Source: JAIVJM01 sp963816985 (GTDB lineage: Bacteria > Acidobacteriota > Blastocatellia > Pyrinomonadales > Pyrinomonadaceae). From it: a stretch of 64,000 bases of DNA. Under the pieces are notes generated by a model that saw nothing but the letters and a program-made list of their open reading frames with translations, searched no databases and was not told the DNA's origin. How positions within the stretch are numbered: the first letter of the stretch is position 1; each line of letters begins with the position of its first letter. Positions 27,947-38,800 of this stretch are shown one piece after another. A program made the translations under genes and the position numbers. Location of the stretch: positions 1,612,001-1,676,000 of the forward strand of contig CAWFMF010000004.1 of assembly GCA_963816985.1 (NCBI GenBank), in the 5' to 3' direction.

Positions 27947-30709
27947 TCAGAAGGTCGTCTGCAACCGCCGGTAGAGCGCGGCGGCGATGGCGGCCACGAG
28001 CAGCGGGACGACAATCGCCCCGACGATGCGGTGGAGAGTTCCGTACACGTCATAGGGCACTTCCCAGAACAGGAAGTTGAACCTGTTCTCGGAGGGCTTC
28101 CACATGCTGCCGGAGGGAGTCTCGATGATGGGTATGAACTGCGAGAAGCTAACCTTCAACCCCCTGCCGTAAGACTGTTTGTCCGACTTGTCCGGCGGCA
28201 TCTTCAGCTTCCACTCCCCCTTCCACAAAGGCATCCCGTCCGGCGTGACCGGGCCTTCGACGGCGACCTCGGCGGGCGGGTCGCGCTCGGCGTTCTTGGG
28301 CTTGACCGCGCCGGGCAGCGAGAAGATTTGCATCCCGACGAGGATGAAGAAGAGGCTGATGAAGAAGAGGCGTTCGGGCTGTACGCCGTACTTGCCGACG
28401 TGCAGGAAGAACACGTCGAGCAGGTAGTTGGCTGTGCCGCGCAAGCCGCGCCAGATCAAGCCCCTGCCGAAGTCCTGCCGAATGCGCCGCCACATGTTGC
28501 GGCGTTCGAGGTGTCTCTGCTCGACGTAGACGTAGTCGGCGCGGCGGTCGTCGCCGATTGAGCGCAGCGCCTTGACCAACTGCGTGTAGGGCTGGCGGTC
28601 GTACTTGCTCGGTTCGAGCTGCGCCTCTTGCGCCCCTGCGCTGGTCAGCTCCATTTGCGAGACCAGCTCTTCGAGCTTGACGCGGATGCGGTCGTAGGTG
28701 CAGCCGCGCAAGTCCACCCAGTCGTTGAACTGCGGCTTAATGCGTGCCGGTTGGGGCGTGTCGGCGAGGAACCACCTGCCGACCCTCTTGATCCAGCCGT
28801 AGCGGCGCGGGCCGCCGCGCGGCTCGCGGTCGAAGACGATGGAAGTGAGCCGCGCCTCGCGGAAAGAGCACTGGCCCTCGAAGGTCGCCCCTTCGAAGTT
28901 CAGGATGCCAGAGCTTCGGAGGCCGGTGAAGTCGGCCCTCCCCCCGAACTTCGCATGCGGGAAGTCGGCCTGAGTGCTGAAACTCGCGCCGGTGAAGTTC
29001 GCCTCGGCGGCGAACTTCACCGGGTCCGTAGCATGCTTTTCGTCGCCGTGGTAAGTCTCGTCGAAGCGCGCGTCGCCCCCGACCGTAAAGCCCGCGAAGT
29101 TAGCCGCGTCGCCGAACAGGCTCCCGCTGAACTCGGCGTCGCCCTTGATGTTCGCCCCCTCGAAGCTGGCCTTCGCGAAGCGGACGCCCTTCTTGCTCCC
29201 CTTGCGCGGGCGGAAGTATGCGTTGCCGCCGACCTCCATGCGCTCGAAGTTGGCCTCGTCCTCGAACTTCGCGCCGCCGAACTCGGCGTTGCCCTTGACG
29301 CTCGCGCCGACGAACCGCGCCTTCTTGTGAAATAGAGCGGTGCGCGGGGGCGTCCCCGCCGGGTCGGGGCCGTTCCCGTTGACCCTCGCGGCGCGGAAGA
29401 AGATGTTCCCGTTCGATTTGAGACGCTCGAAGATTGCCTGCTCGTGGAATTCCGCCCCGTCGAACTCGGCAGTCCCTTCGATACACGTGTCGAGGAAGTT
29501 CGCTTGGCCGTGGAACTGCACGTGCTTGTATTTTCCTTCGTTGAGTATGGCGCGGAAGTACGCGCGCCGCCCGATTTGCGCGTGCTCGAAGTCGGCCACG
29601 CCCTCGAACTCGGCGGCCTCGAAGTTGGCCGCGCCCCTGATGTCCGCGTTCCAGAAGTTGGCCTTCCCGCGGAAGCACACGGGCACGAAAATGCCCTTCT
29701 TCTTGTCCTTGAAGGGGTCGAAGAAGGCAGTCCCGTCTATCCGTATGCGGCGGAAGTCGGCCTTGTGGCGGGAGTCTGAGCCGAAGCGCGCGCCGCTGAA
29801 GGAGATGCTGCTGCCGACCCGCACGCCGATGAAGGTGGCGTCGCCCTCGAAACAGGTCTGGAAGTAGGGTGGCCGCGACGGGTTGATGAGCAGGTTGCTG
29901 AGCCGGGTCTCGTCCACGTTGTGCTGCTTGTGCCGGGGCTGCGAGGGGTCGGCGTCCTCCCGCAGCAGGTCGCAGTTGAAGAAGACGGAACTCTTCATGT
30001 GCGAGCGGTCGAAGACGGTGTTCCCGCGAAAGACCGCACCGCTGAAATAGAGGGGGCCGCGAAAGTGCACGTCGTTGAAGTTCGCCTCGCGCCGGAACTC
30101 GGTCGTCACCGCCTCGCGGTTTTTCAGCAGCGCGCTACAGAAGAAGACTGCTTTGGAGAAGCTGGCGCGGTTGAAATCCACGCTGCCGCGGAACTGCGCG
30201 CCTTCGGCGCTGAAAGTCTCTTCCACGTACAGGTCGTCGAAGTTCGCGTGTCCGACGAACCACGAGAGAGGCGTGCGGAAGTCGCCCTTCGAGCGCGCGC
30301 CTCGGAAGTCGGCCCTCCCGCCGAACTTCGACGCCGTGACGCTGATCCCGTGCTCGAAGACGCAGAAGGAGAAGTCAACGTCGCACTCGAAGTCCGACTC
30401 GTTGATCGTCACCGCGTGCCTGAAAACCGTGTCCCTCAAGTCGAGCTTGTCCGTGCCCGTGATGACGCAGCGTTCGAGTGTGACGGGGGCCGACACGACG
30501 CCTTCCGAAATCGCCAGCCAATCCTTCAGCTCTTCGGCGCTGAGGGTTCGCGAGACTAGTTTTGAAGGGGCGGCGGGCAGCGCCCCGTTCACCCCGTTGA
30601 GCGCGGCGGCAGGGGCTTGCCCGGCGGCGGTTGTTTCTCCTTGAGGGGTGGCGGATTTGCCGTTGGAACGGCTCGCGATGATGATTGCAAAAACGTCTTC
30701 GCTGCTCAT
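27947..30709 (-). CDS. Giant pentapeptide-like repeat membrane protein
   Basis: A 920-residue protein. Residues about 85-640 are dozens of pentapeptide-type coils (A/F-x-x-A/G-x-F patterns such as ANFEAAEFEGVADFEHAQIG), forming a long right-handed beta-helix. Residues about 690-770 are helical and basic. Two hydrophobic helices follow (LFFISLFFILVGMQIF and IVGAIVVPLLVAAIAAALYRR), separated by an extracytoplasmic loop of about 110 residues. ATG 30709 has AGGAGG eight bases upstream. A promoter at 30851-30879 drives it. The layout resembles pentapeptide proteins fused to ion-channel-like ends, but there is no selectivity filter. Confidence 0.75.
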   Translation of the reverse strand: MSSEDVFAIIIASRSNGKSATPQGETTAAGQAPAAALNGVNGALPAAPSKLVSRTLSAEELKDWLAISEGVVSAPVTLERCVITGTDKLDLRDTVFRHAVTINESDFECDVDFSFCVFEHGISVTASKFGGRADFRGARSKGDFRTPLSWFVGHANFDDLYVEETFSAEGAQFRGSVDFNRASFSKAVFFCSALLKNREAVTTEFRREANFNDVHFRGPLYFSGAVFRGNTVFDRSHMKSSVFFNCDLLREDADPSQPRHKQHNVDETRLSNLLINPSRPPYFQTCFEGDATFIGVRVGSSISFSGARFGSDSRHKADFRRIRIDGTAFFDPFKDKKKGIFVPVCFRGKANFWNADIRGAANFEAAEFEGVADFEHAQIGRRAYFRAILNEGKYKHVQFHGQANFLDTCIEGTAEFDGAEFHEQAIFERLKSNGNIFFRAARVNGNGPDPAGTPPRTALFHKKARFVGASVKGNAEFGGAKFEDEANFERMEVGGNAYFRPRKGSKKGVRFAKASFEGANIKGDAEFSGSLFGDAANFAGFTVGGDARFDETYHGDEKHATDPVKFAAEANFTGASFSTQADFPHAKFGGRADFTGLRSSGILNFEGATFEGQCSFREARLTSIVFDREPRGGPRRYGWIKRVGRWFLADTPQPARIKPQFNDWVDLRGCTYDRIRVKLEELVSQMELTSAGAQEAQLEPSKYDRQPYTQLVKALRSIGDDRRADYVYVEQRHLERRNMWRRIRQDFGRGLIWRGLRGTANYLLDVFFLHVGKYGVQPERLFFISLFFILVGMQIFSLPGAVKPKNAERDPPAEVAVEGPVTPDGMPLWKGEWKLKMPPDKSDKQSYGRGLKVSFSQFIPIIETPSGSMWKPSENRFNFLFWEVPYDVYGTLHRIVGAIVVPLLVAAIAAALYRRLQTTF

Positions 30710-30850
30710 TGTGAGAACCTCCTGGCGGAGTGGCTTGAATGGGGCTGAGGAGGCGTGCATCCCCTCTTGAGGTGTGGGGACACGACTGCGGCAGCACGAC
30801 GGCGACGGGTGGTACGAGGGAAAAGCTCAAACTGCGAGGCTGAGGGCGCG

Positions 30851-30879
30851 CTTATATAACTTGGCCGCCGGGTTGTCAA
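30851..30879 (-). promoter_or_regulatory. Consensus promoter of the pentapeptide gene
   Basis: On the minus strand TTGACA (30874-30879), a 17-base spacer and TATAAG (30851-30856). The leader is about 135 bases. Confidence 0.75.
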
Positions 30880-30961
30880 CCTCGTTCCACGGCGCTCGGT
30901 GCATCCGGGGCGGTTCGCGAATTGTTCGGGGCGACCTCAATAACAGTGACGGGCGGCGCGG

Positions 30962-32185
30962 TCAGGACGGGCGCGCATATTTCGAGGCGTGCGCGCGTTT
31001 GAGGTAGAGGGCGACGAGGAGGGCCGCGAGCATGATGCCGGAGGCGGCCCAGAAGGTCGTGCGCAGGGATTGGTCGTCCAAGTGGCGGGGCGCGGTCGCG
31101 CTGTAGATGAGGAAGCTGCCGAGCAGCGGGCCGACGACGCGCGCCAGACTCGCCGCCGACTGCGTGACGCCCATCACGCCGCCCTGCTCTGAGGCGTCCG
31201 CGCTCTTCGAGGCGAGGCTCGTCAAAGAAGGCGTCGCCAGCGAGTTGCCGACGGAGAAACCCGCCATCACCAGCATCAGCGCCGCGAGCCCGCCCCAGAC
31301 GGGGCCGACGAAAGGCAGTATCAGAAGATTAGTCGTCAGCAGCACCGCGCCCGCGATCACCAGCCGCACCTCCCCGAAACGCTTCACCAGCCGACCTATC
31401 AAGCCGCCCTGCACGAGCACGGCGAGCAGCCCGACGTAGGCGAGCAGCAACCCCGTGCGCGTCGCGTCGTAGCCGAAGCGGTGCATCGTGAAGTAGGCGA
31501 ACGTCGTCGTCATGATGGAGAACGAGACGACGAAGAAGAAGTAGATGAGGAGCACGAGCGCGAGCGCGGGCTGTCGAATCTGGCGGAAGAAGTAGTCCCA
31601 ACCTCTGCGAATGTTGCGCGCCGGGTGGTCGGGCGTGACCGTCTCCGGCAGGGTGAAGTAGAGCAGCACGGCGTTGGCGAAGGCGAGCGCGGCGGCGAAG
31701 TAAAACGGCGCGCTGATGTCCCAACTACTCAACACGCCGCCGATGGCCGGGCCGAAGATGAACCCCAGCCCGAAGGCCGCGCCGAACATCCCCATCCCCT
31801 TCGCGCGGTTCTCCGGCGTCGTCACGTCGGCGATGTAAGCCTGCGCCGTCGAGATGTTCCCGCCCGTGATGCCGTCGAGGATGCGCCCCGCGAAGAGCAT
31901 CCACAGCGTCGTCGCCGCGCCCATGATGAGGAAGCCGATTCCCGTCCCGATGACGCTCAGGAACAGCACCGGCCTCCGCCCGTGCCTGTCCGAGAGCCGC
32001 CCCAGAATGGGCGAGAAGATGAGTTGCATCACCGAGTAAGAGGTGAGCAGGAAACCGAGCGCGACCGGCGTCGCCTGAAACCTTGGGCTCTCAAGGTAGT
32101 ACGGCAGGACGGGGATGACGATGCCGAAGCCCACGAGATCAATGAAGACCGTGACGAAGATGACCAGCAGCGGAGAGCGATTCAT
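30962..32185 (-). CDS. MFS transporter, TetA-like drug exporter family
   Basis: A 407-residue protein with about twelve hydrophobic helices. The signature loop between helices 2 and 3, GRLSDRHGRRPVL, is the MFS motif A, and DGITGGNISTAQAYIADVT in helix 5 matches the proton-driven drug:H+ antiporters of the TetA group (motif C-like GFIFGPAIGG). It should export a small molecule in exchange for protons; the substrate cannot be assigned. Start is ATG 32185. Confidence 0.9.
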   Translation of the reverse strand: MNRSPLLVIFVTVFIDLVGFGIVIPVLPYYLESPRFQATPVALGFLLTSYSVMQLIFSPILGRLSDRHGRRPVLFLSVIGTGIGFLIMGAATTLWMLFAGRILDGITGGNISTAQAYIADVTTPENRAKGMGMFGAAFGLGFIFGPAIGGVLSSWDISAPFYFAAALAFANAVLLYFTLPETVTPDHPARNIRRGWDYFFRQIRQPALALVLLIYFFFVVSFSIMTTTFAYFTMHRFGYDATRTGLLLAYVGLLAVLVQGGLIGRLVKRFGEVRLVIAGAVLLTTNLLILPFVGPVWGGLAALMLVMAGFSVGNSLATPSLTSLASKSADASEQGGVMGVTQSAASLARVVGPLLGSFLIYSATAPRHLDDQSLRTTFWAASGIMLAALLVALYLKRAHASKYARPS

Positions 32186-32258
32186 AAAAGGTAGTTTGAC
32201 GGCAGCGACAGTTTTAACACACGCTCATCCGCCGCGCCACACCGACTCAGTGGCCTTA

Positions 32259-32330
32259 CAGTACCGCGAGCGGTAGCGAGCGGGTTGACGTTGATGACGG
32301 TCAACCCGCTCGCTACCGCTCGCGGTACTG
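32259..32330. repeat. 31-bp perfect inverted repeat between divergent genes
   Basis: Arms 32259-32289 and 32300-32330 are perfectly complementary around a 10-base loop. The words are rich in GCGAGCG and GTAGCGA. Unlike most others in the window it lies between divergent start codons, so it would be in the leader of the reductase gene or act as a DNA site. Confidence 0.85.
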
Positions 32331-32410
32331 TTTGTGCCCTCCGCGCCGCTGCGCTAAACTCGCGGCGTTCCATCAAACACACGCGAGAGAGGTTGCGGCG
32401 CACTCCTTCT

Positions 32411-33124
32411 ATGACGAATCAGGGCAACCCACGCACGCTCATCATCAAGCGCGTCCACGAGGAGGCCCGCGACATCCGCGCCTTCGACATGCTCCCCGCT
32501 GACGCCGGCGACGCCCACGACCTCTCGTTCATGCCGGGGCAGGTCGCCGTCCTGCAAGTCGGCGAGGACGAGGCGGCCCGCTCCTACTTCGCCATCGCCA
32601 GCGCGCCCGAAGACGAAGAGATAGAGTTCCTCGTCAAGCAGACGAACAGCCCCGCGAGCAGCGCGCTCTACGAGCTGCCCGTCGGCGGGAGCGTCCGCCT
32701 GATAGAGATCGCGGGCCACGGCTTCGCGCTCGACGAGCAGAAGGGCCGCGACCTCGTCTTCGTCGCGATGGGCACGGGCGTCGCGCCGCTGCGGTCGGCG
32801 CTGCGCTCGGTGCTCCGACACCCCGACGACTTCGGCCAGATAATCGTCCTCTACGGCGCGCGCACGCCCGACCACTTCTGCTACACGGACGAGGTCGAAT
32901 CGTGGAAGGCCGCCGGCGTCGAGCTGCGTCAGGTCGTCTCGAACCCCGACGGCTACGAGTGGGCGGGCTCGACCGGCTACGTCCAGTCGCTCCTCGACAA
33001 CGTTTTGCCCTCGCTCTCCGACCCGGTCGCCCTGGTCTGCGGCTCGCGCGAGATGATCGAGCAGACCCGCGACCGCCTCCACGAGATGGGCTTCGCCTCC
33101 GAACGCATCCTCACGAACTACTGA
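32411..33124 (+). CDS. FAD/NAD(P)-binding oxidoreductase (ferredoxin-NADP reductase fold)
   Basis: A 237-residue protein with the FNR fold: the FAD-binding RSYFAIASAPED strand, the flavin/NAD(P) glycine loop MGTGVAPLRSALR (about 120), and the C-terminal LVCGSREMIEQTRDRL that contacts nicotinamide. It moves electrons between NAD(P)H and a protein partner or small acceptor; no iron-sulfur domain is fused. ATG 32411 is used because the upstream extension is encoded by the inverted repeat. Confidence 0.85.
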   Translation: MTNQGNPRTLIIKRVHEEARDIRAFDMLPADAGDAHDLSFMPGQVAVLQVGEDEAARSYFAIASAPEDEEIEFLVKQTNSPASSALYELPVGGSVRLIEIAGHGFALDEQKGRDLVFVAMGTGVAPLRSALRSVLRHPDDFGQIIVLYGARTPDHFCYTDEVESWKAAGVELRQVVSNPDGYEWAGSTGYVQSLLDNVLPSLSDPVALVCGSREMIEQTRDRLHEMGFASERILTNY

Positions 33125-33319
33125 AGGCGCGGGCGGCGGGCCGCACGGGTCGCGTCCTTCATATTTCTTCTTGAGTTTAATGAGCCTGTGCTTTTAAGAT
33201 GTGCGGGCGACACGAGTCTCGACGCTGTTCCCGCCTCATTCCCGCCGCGCCGACCGCGCCAGTCAACATGGGGCCGACTGCTACGACGTTCTTCTGACCT
33301 TCGGACTTTGGAGAAAACC

Positions 33320-35533
33320 ATGACCTCGCACCGCCGCCGACGCCTCACGGCAAGCCTTCGGATGACCTCTCTGCTCTGCCTCTTCCTTTTCACCATCGCC
33401 CCCGTCTCGTCAGCCCAGAAGCCGACGGCAGCCGACGTGCCCGCCCTCATCACGAAGTTAAAGGACAAGGACGACAAAGTCCGCGAGGAGGCGGTGCAAC
33501 AGTTGGGCTCGTTGGGCGCGGAAGCGAAGGCGGCCATCCCCGCCCTCATCGAAGCGTTCAGAGACACGAAAGGTATCGTCCGCTACTACGCCGTCCGCGC
33601 GCTCGGCTCCGTCGCGGGCGACAAGGGCAACGTGCCCGCCCTCGTCAATGAATTAAAAGACACGGACGCGCGAGTCCGCGTCGCGGCGGCGGCGCGCCTG
33701 TCCCCTCTCAAACAGGAGGCGAAAGCGGCCATCCCCGCGCTGGTCGAGGCGCTCAAAGACCCGGACGCTAATGTCCGCTACTATTCCGCCGCGGCGCTCA
33801 CCAACCTCTGGTACAAGGCCGAGCCCGGCCCGGATGTCGAAGCCGCCGTCCCCGCCCTCATCGAGATGGTGAAAGGCACGGACGTGCAGGCACGCGCGCG
33901 CGCCGCCTTCGTGCTCGACCACATCGGGCCGGGCGCGCGCGCCGCCGTCCCAGTCCTGACCGAAGCTTTGGGCGACGAATCGCATGAGGTGCGGTTCTAC
34001 GCCGCCGTCGCCCTCGGCTCCATCGGGCCGGATGCCAGGGACGCCATCCCCTCCTTAATCAAACTGGTCAAAGACCCGGACGACGGCGTCCGGCATAACG
34101 CCTACGACTCCCTCGGCGAAGTCGGTGCGGGGTCGGGCGTCGTCGTCGTCCCCGTCCTCGTCGAGGCGCTGAAGGGCGAGGACTCCAAAGACCGCTTGAG
34201 CGCCGTGCGGGCAATCGAGAAGTTAGGCCCCGATGCGCAGGCCGCCACGCCCGTGCTCGCCGAAATGCTGAAATTTAAGGACATGGAGAGCCGCCTCTTC
34301 GCCACCTACGCGCTCGGCTCTATCGGGCCGGGGGCGAAAGAGGCCGTGCCCGCCCTGCTCAGGTCGCAGAACGACCGGTTCGAGCGCAACCGCGTGGCCG
34401 CCGTCCACGCCCTGCTGAAGATCGCGCCGGAGAGCGAATCTCAAATCACACCGGCCTTGCTGAAGCGGGTCAAAGCTCAAATCGAGGCGGAGAAGACGGG
34501 CGGCGTCGGCATCGGCATGGGCGTCGGGCCGGGGAGCATTGATCCTAAGTGGAGCGAGTCGAACAGGTACACGAATCGCGGGAATCAACTTTACGAGCAG
34601 GGAGATTTGGACGGGGCCGTCGAGAGTTACACGAAGGCCGTCGAGCTCTACCCGCGGAACGCCCTCGCCTATCATCATCGCGGAGCCATCCGCTTCCGGA
34701 GAGGTGACTACGCCGCCGCCGCCGAGGATTTCACGAAGGCCATCAAGGCGGAGACGCGCTCCCCGGCGATACACTACGCCGCACGCGGCGTGTCTCAACA
34801 CAGGCGGCGCAACTACGACGCGGCCATCGCCGACTTCACCGAAGTCATCAAGCTCGACGCCTACCACGCGGACGCCTACCACGGGCGCGGCCTCGCCCAC
34901 CACTGGAAAGGGAACTACGCGGCGGCCATCGCCGATTACGACCGGGCTCTCGAAATCGTCCCGCCGGACGTCGAAGCCTTCGGCGCGCGAGGCCGGGCCA
35001 AATCCTCTCTGGGTAAACTCGACGAAGCCCTCGCCGACTTCGACGAAGCCATCAAGGCCGAGCCGAAGAAGGTTCAGAACTACCTCGACCGAGGCGACGT
35101 GCTGATGGCCCAGAAAAAAATGGACGCCGCCGAAGCTTCGTTCCGCGAAGCCCTCCGCGTCGCGCCCGAAGACCCCCTCGCGCTCGGCTACGTCGGCTAC
35201 TTTTCAGTCAGGCAGGACAAGAACCTCACGGAAGCCCTCGAACTGCTTCAACGCGCCGCCGCCGCCAAGCCCGAAGACCCCTTCACCTTACACGCCCTTG
35301 GGTGGGCGCACTTCAAACTCGGCCACCTCGACGAGGCCGAACGCTTCATGAGCGAGAGCGTGCGGCGGGGCGGCGATGCGTACTCCCTCCACGAGCATCT
35401 AGGCGACACCTACGCCCGCCAAGGCAAAACCCAACAGGCCCGCGACGCCTGGAAAAAGGCGCTCTCGCGCGCCACCGAACCGGAGTACAAGGCCCGTCTG
35501 AAGGGAAAACTGGACGGCGCGGCGAAAGACTAG
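33320..35533 (+). CDS. Secreted HEAT-repeat and TPR protein
   Basis: A 737-residue protein with a signal peptide (SLLCLFLFTIAPVSSA). Residues about 35-385 are some nine PBS-lyase-type HEAT repeats (AIPALIEAFRDTKGIVRYYAVRALGSVA and relatives). A short glycine-rich linker (GVGIGMGVGPG, about 395) is followed by about nine TPRs (420-735, for example AVESYTKAVELYPRNALAYHHRG). It is a protein-binding scaffold in the periplasm or outside; no enzyme domain is seen. GGAG lies seven bases before ATG 33320. Confidence 0.85.
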   Translation: MTSHRRRRLTASLRMTSLLCLFLFTIAPVSSAQKPTAADVPALITKLKDKDDKVREEAVQQLGSLGAEAKAAIPALIEAFRDTKGIVRYYAVRALGSVAGDKGNVPALVNELKDTDARVRVAAAARLSPLKQEAKAAIPALVEALKDPDANVRYYSAAALTNLWYKAEPGPDVEAAVPALIEMVKGTDVQARARAAFVLDHIGPGARAAVPVLTEALGDESHEVRFYAAVALGSIGPDARDAIPSLIKLVKDPDDGVRHNAYDSLGEVGAGSGVVVVPVLVEALKGEDSKDRLSAVRAIEKLGPDAQAATPVLAEMLKFKDMESRLFATYALGSIGPGAKEAVPALLRSQNDRFERNRVAAVHALLKIAPESESQITPALLKRVKAQIEAEKTGGVGIGMGVGPGSIDPKWSESNRYTNRGNQLYEQGDLDGAVESYTKAVELYPRNALAYHHRGAIRFRRGDYAAAAEDFTKAIKAETRSPAIHYAARGVSQHRRRNYDAAIADFTEVIKLDAYHADAYHGRGLAHHWKGNYAAAIADYDRALEIVPPDVEAFGARGRAKSSLGKLDEALADFDEAIKAEPKKVQNYLDRGDVLMAQKKMDAAEASFREALRVAPEDPLALGYVGYFSVRQDKNLTEALELLQRAAAAKPEDPFTLHALGWAHFKLGHLDEAERFMSESVRRGGDAYSLHEHLGDTYARQGKTQQARDAWKKALSRATEPEYKARLKGKLDGAAKD

Positions 35534-35534
35534 C

Positions 35535-35581
35535 GGCCCGAAAAGGAGCCGCATGTTAGAATCCGGCTCCGGTTCCGGGCC
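35535..35581 (+). terminator. Two-part hairpin after the HEAT-TPR gene
   Basis: A 6-bp outer stem (35535-35540 with 35576-35581) and a 7-bp inner stem (35545-35551 with 35564-35570), followed by TGTTCTTCT, directly after the stop codon. Confidence 0.6.
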
Positions 35582-35809
35582 TGTTCTTCTGCTCCTCAAT
35601 AACCCTCTGTTCGAGAATGCTTTTGATGGTTAGCAAAGCCCGGCAAACTGTTCCCGAATGCCGGGAGGCTTTCCATCTTCTCAGCTTGGACAGACCCTTC
35701 CACTGGGCGAGACGAGTTCTAAAATGAAAGGCTCGCTTTATAGTCTTGAGCGCTAGTCAAAGATTTTAGACTTGTCGGACACATCCTAAACAGTCCTCAT
35801 AAGGTTAAA

Positions 35810-38800
35810 ATGAACAAATCAACTCTCTCTCGCAAACTGGCCGTGGTCTCTCTGATGGCGGCTTTTCTAACTCAAATGGTTTCGGCATCCGGCGGCGTTG
35901 GAACGAGAAACATTGACGCGGCAAACCCCGACTCGTTCTCAAAAATAGCTCAGGTCAGCGCGTCTGCCTCGCAAAACCCGCCGCCGCCCACAGTCACGCC
36001 GGACTTGCCCAAAGGCTCTCTTAATCCTGCGAAGGTTAATCGGGGAGATGTAAACAAAGCAGTTGCTTTTATCCCGCCCCGGTGTGACGACAAATGGGTG
36101 AGTAAGAAGCTGAGAATATTTCAGGAAGACAAAGACCTGCTGGCCCTGAGCGGAATTGAGGTCAATGAGAATGCGGATTTTTCGGTAACCAATGCCAAGA
36201 GATGTAAAGCCGTCGCGGATATAGACGTTGACGAAAACACCAAACCGGGCCGCTATAAAATTAGATTTTATCCGGACAACGCTCAGGGTGAAATCGTCGA
36301 AGCAGTGTTGGAAGTAGCCGAGAAAGAAGTTGACCGCACGGTCGTAACCGATAAGGATTCGGCTGGCTCGACCGTTCGGGATGATGAAGAGAACGGCATC
36401 ACGGTCGGGAAGCCGAAGCAGTTTGACGAGAGAACTCTGACCTTAATGTTGCAGGGCTTGGAAAGCAAACTGGCGCAGACTCAATTCCCCGACACGGGAG
36501 GGCTGTACGGGAATCTCGGAAGATTCGGCGGCGCGACCGCCAACACCTCTTCGATGGCCCTTAGCGTGAGGGGGCCGTCGCTGCCTTCAATCACTACCAC
36601 TCTCGGCAGCGGAACCAAAGACATCACCAACAGCACCGGCGTCGTCGAAGGGTCGCAGACGACGACTGTTAACTCCGGCGGCACGACGACCAATGCCGGC
36701 GGTCAGACGACGACCGTTAACACGGATGGCACGACGACAGTCACCGGCGGCAGAACTTCTAACACGAGCGGCAGCACGGGCGAAGTGACCAGCACCAACC
36801 AGCAAGTAATAAATCAGGCGGCCATGGCTCCGCCGACGGTCGGGCTGCCGGGGCAGACATCAATCTATTCCTACCAGCCCCAGTTCGGGATTGCCGCGCA
36901 GGATTTGCTCGCGGAACAGACCTCCCTGTTTTACCAGATAGTTAACCTCCGGATGCTTCTCGACCGTTCGCTGACCGACCGGATTAAGGTCGAGCCGGGC
37001 ATCGGGGGCGCACCCGCCAAGACGGATTACATTCGTGATCAGATCGTCATCGGCTTTCAGATCAGCATTAACGCGACGCACAAAGACGCCGTCGCCGAGG
37101 CGGAGATAACCATAGACAACGAGGACGTTTCGTTGGTTTCACTTTTGCCCCAGGAAAAGACTTATAACGTCGCCTCCGTCACCAAAGACTCTAAAGCAAT
37201 TGATGCGGGAGCCGTCGTGCAGTTCGTCGGCGTCGGAGGCGCCATCGGCAAGACTCAGGAATCAATGTATCTGGTTAAGGATACGGATACGGTCGCTTTG
37301 GAGCGTAGGGCCGTCGGGAAAAAGGTGAAGTTCGCGTGGCAGTTTCGCCCGGTGCTGGGACGAAAAGCGGTCGAACCCGGCGTGAGGCAAGTCTACGCGC
37401 TGATCTCGGTTCCGAATATTCTTAATACGAAAGGGGTTTGGAAAGGGAAGGTGACGGCAACCACCAGTTGGCGCAAATACGACAAGAAAACTAAAACCGT
37501 CGGAGACGAAGTTGGCCGGAAGAATAAAACTCCTCAATACGAGGATGTCGAGCTTCCCATCGGTAACGCAAATTTGACTGACTCCGGGTTGCAGCCGGTA
37601 ATCCGAACTCTAAGCTATGAGGATGTGGGAAACGGCCAACTACTAGTAATGGCGCAGGGGGAAGGGTTTACGCGTGACACCAATGTCATACTGGGGAATA
37701 GAGTGCTCAGCCGCCCCGAAGACGGACTCACAATCGCCACCGAAAGACGTTTAATGCTCTTAGCGACGGGGCAGTCGTTGGCAAGCTCTTCCCCGTTGAT
37801 GGTCAGCCGATACGGGACGACTGATTTCAAGCGTAACCGAAGCTATTGTTATCCCTACCCGGTCGGCTGCATATTTGTAGACGAGCCTTACTCCGGTCGC
37901 TCACTCGAAGTCCTCCCAATTAAGGCGCGCGACTCTCTGAATTCGGAGGTCACGGTTCGGCTGGTTTCCGACGCTAAGGAGTTTTCGGATGCTTCCGGTA
38001 AGAGGGTGCGTCCCGAAGTAAAATTCGAGTATTTGTTTGAACATCACCCGCCGGTCGTAGTCATCGGCGGCAAAGTCTTCGGGTTTAGCGACGCCCCGTT
38101 CATCTCCAAAAAATACAAAGACACCAACCATCCTAATGCCACACTACCCAATTGTGGCGCTGATAAATGGTGTGCCGATCTAACCTTTGTAGCTCCCACC
38201 CAGCTCTTAGCCGGCAACACCTTTTTAACCTTCAAAGAGTTCCTGTGGGACGGAGGCGCGCTGACCGGCGAGCTTCCCGCGCAAAGCAGTTTCACCGTCT
38301 CTGATTTGAAGGTCCTCGGCTCTAACGGCGAGAAGACCCAACTAGCTATTTTCGGCGGCGGCTTTACAAGTCAGGTCAGGGTCTTCGTCGGCGACGCGGA
38401 GTTCGGGGTGAAATGCCTCACCGCCGACGCTACCGCTGATGCGACACGCGCCGCTGAACGGTGTACCCCGGCGGACAACGAACTTAAGTTAAACGCACGG
38501 AGCGGGACGGCGACGGTGATAACCCTGTCCCCGTCAAAGGCGCAGATTAAGGACGTCAAACATATCTTGATCATGCAGGATGCAGCCCAGCCGCAGACTT
38601 TCGCTTTGGCGACTCCGCCTCCTGATGTGCCCAAGGCAAAGATTATCAACCCATCTCCGCTGGTCATTTTGTCGGGCAACAGCAGGAGGGAAACACTTCA
38701 TGGAGCAAATCTCGAATCAATCAAGAAAATCATTACCCTCGACGCCAAAGAACTCGTCTTTGAGCTGGACAAGAAAGATAAAACCATCCTCTTTCTTGAA

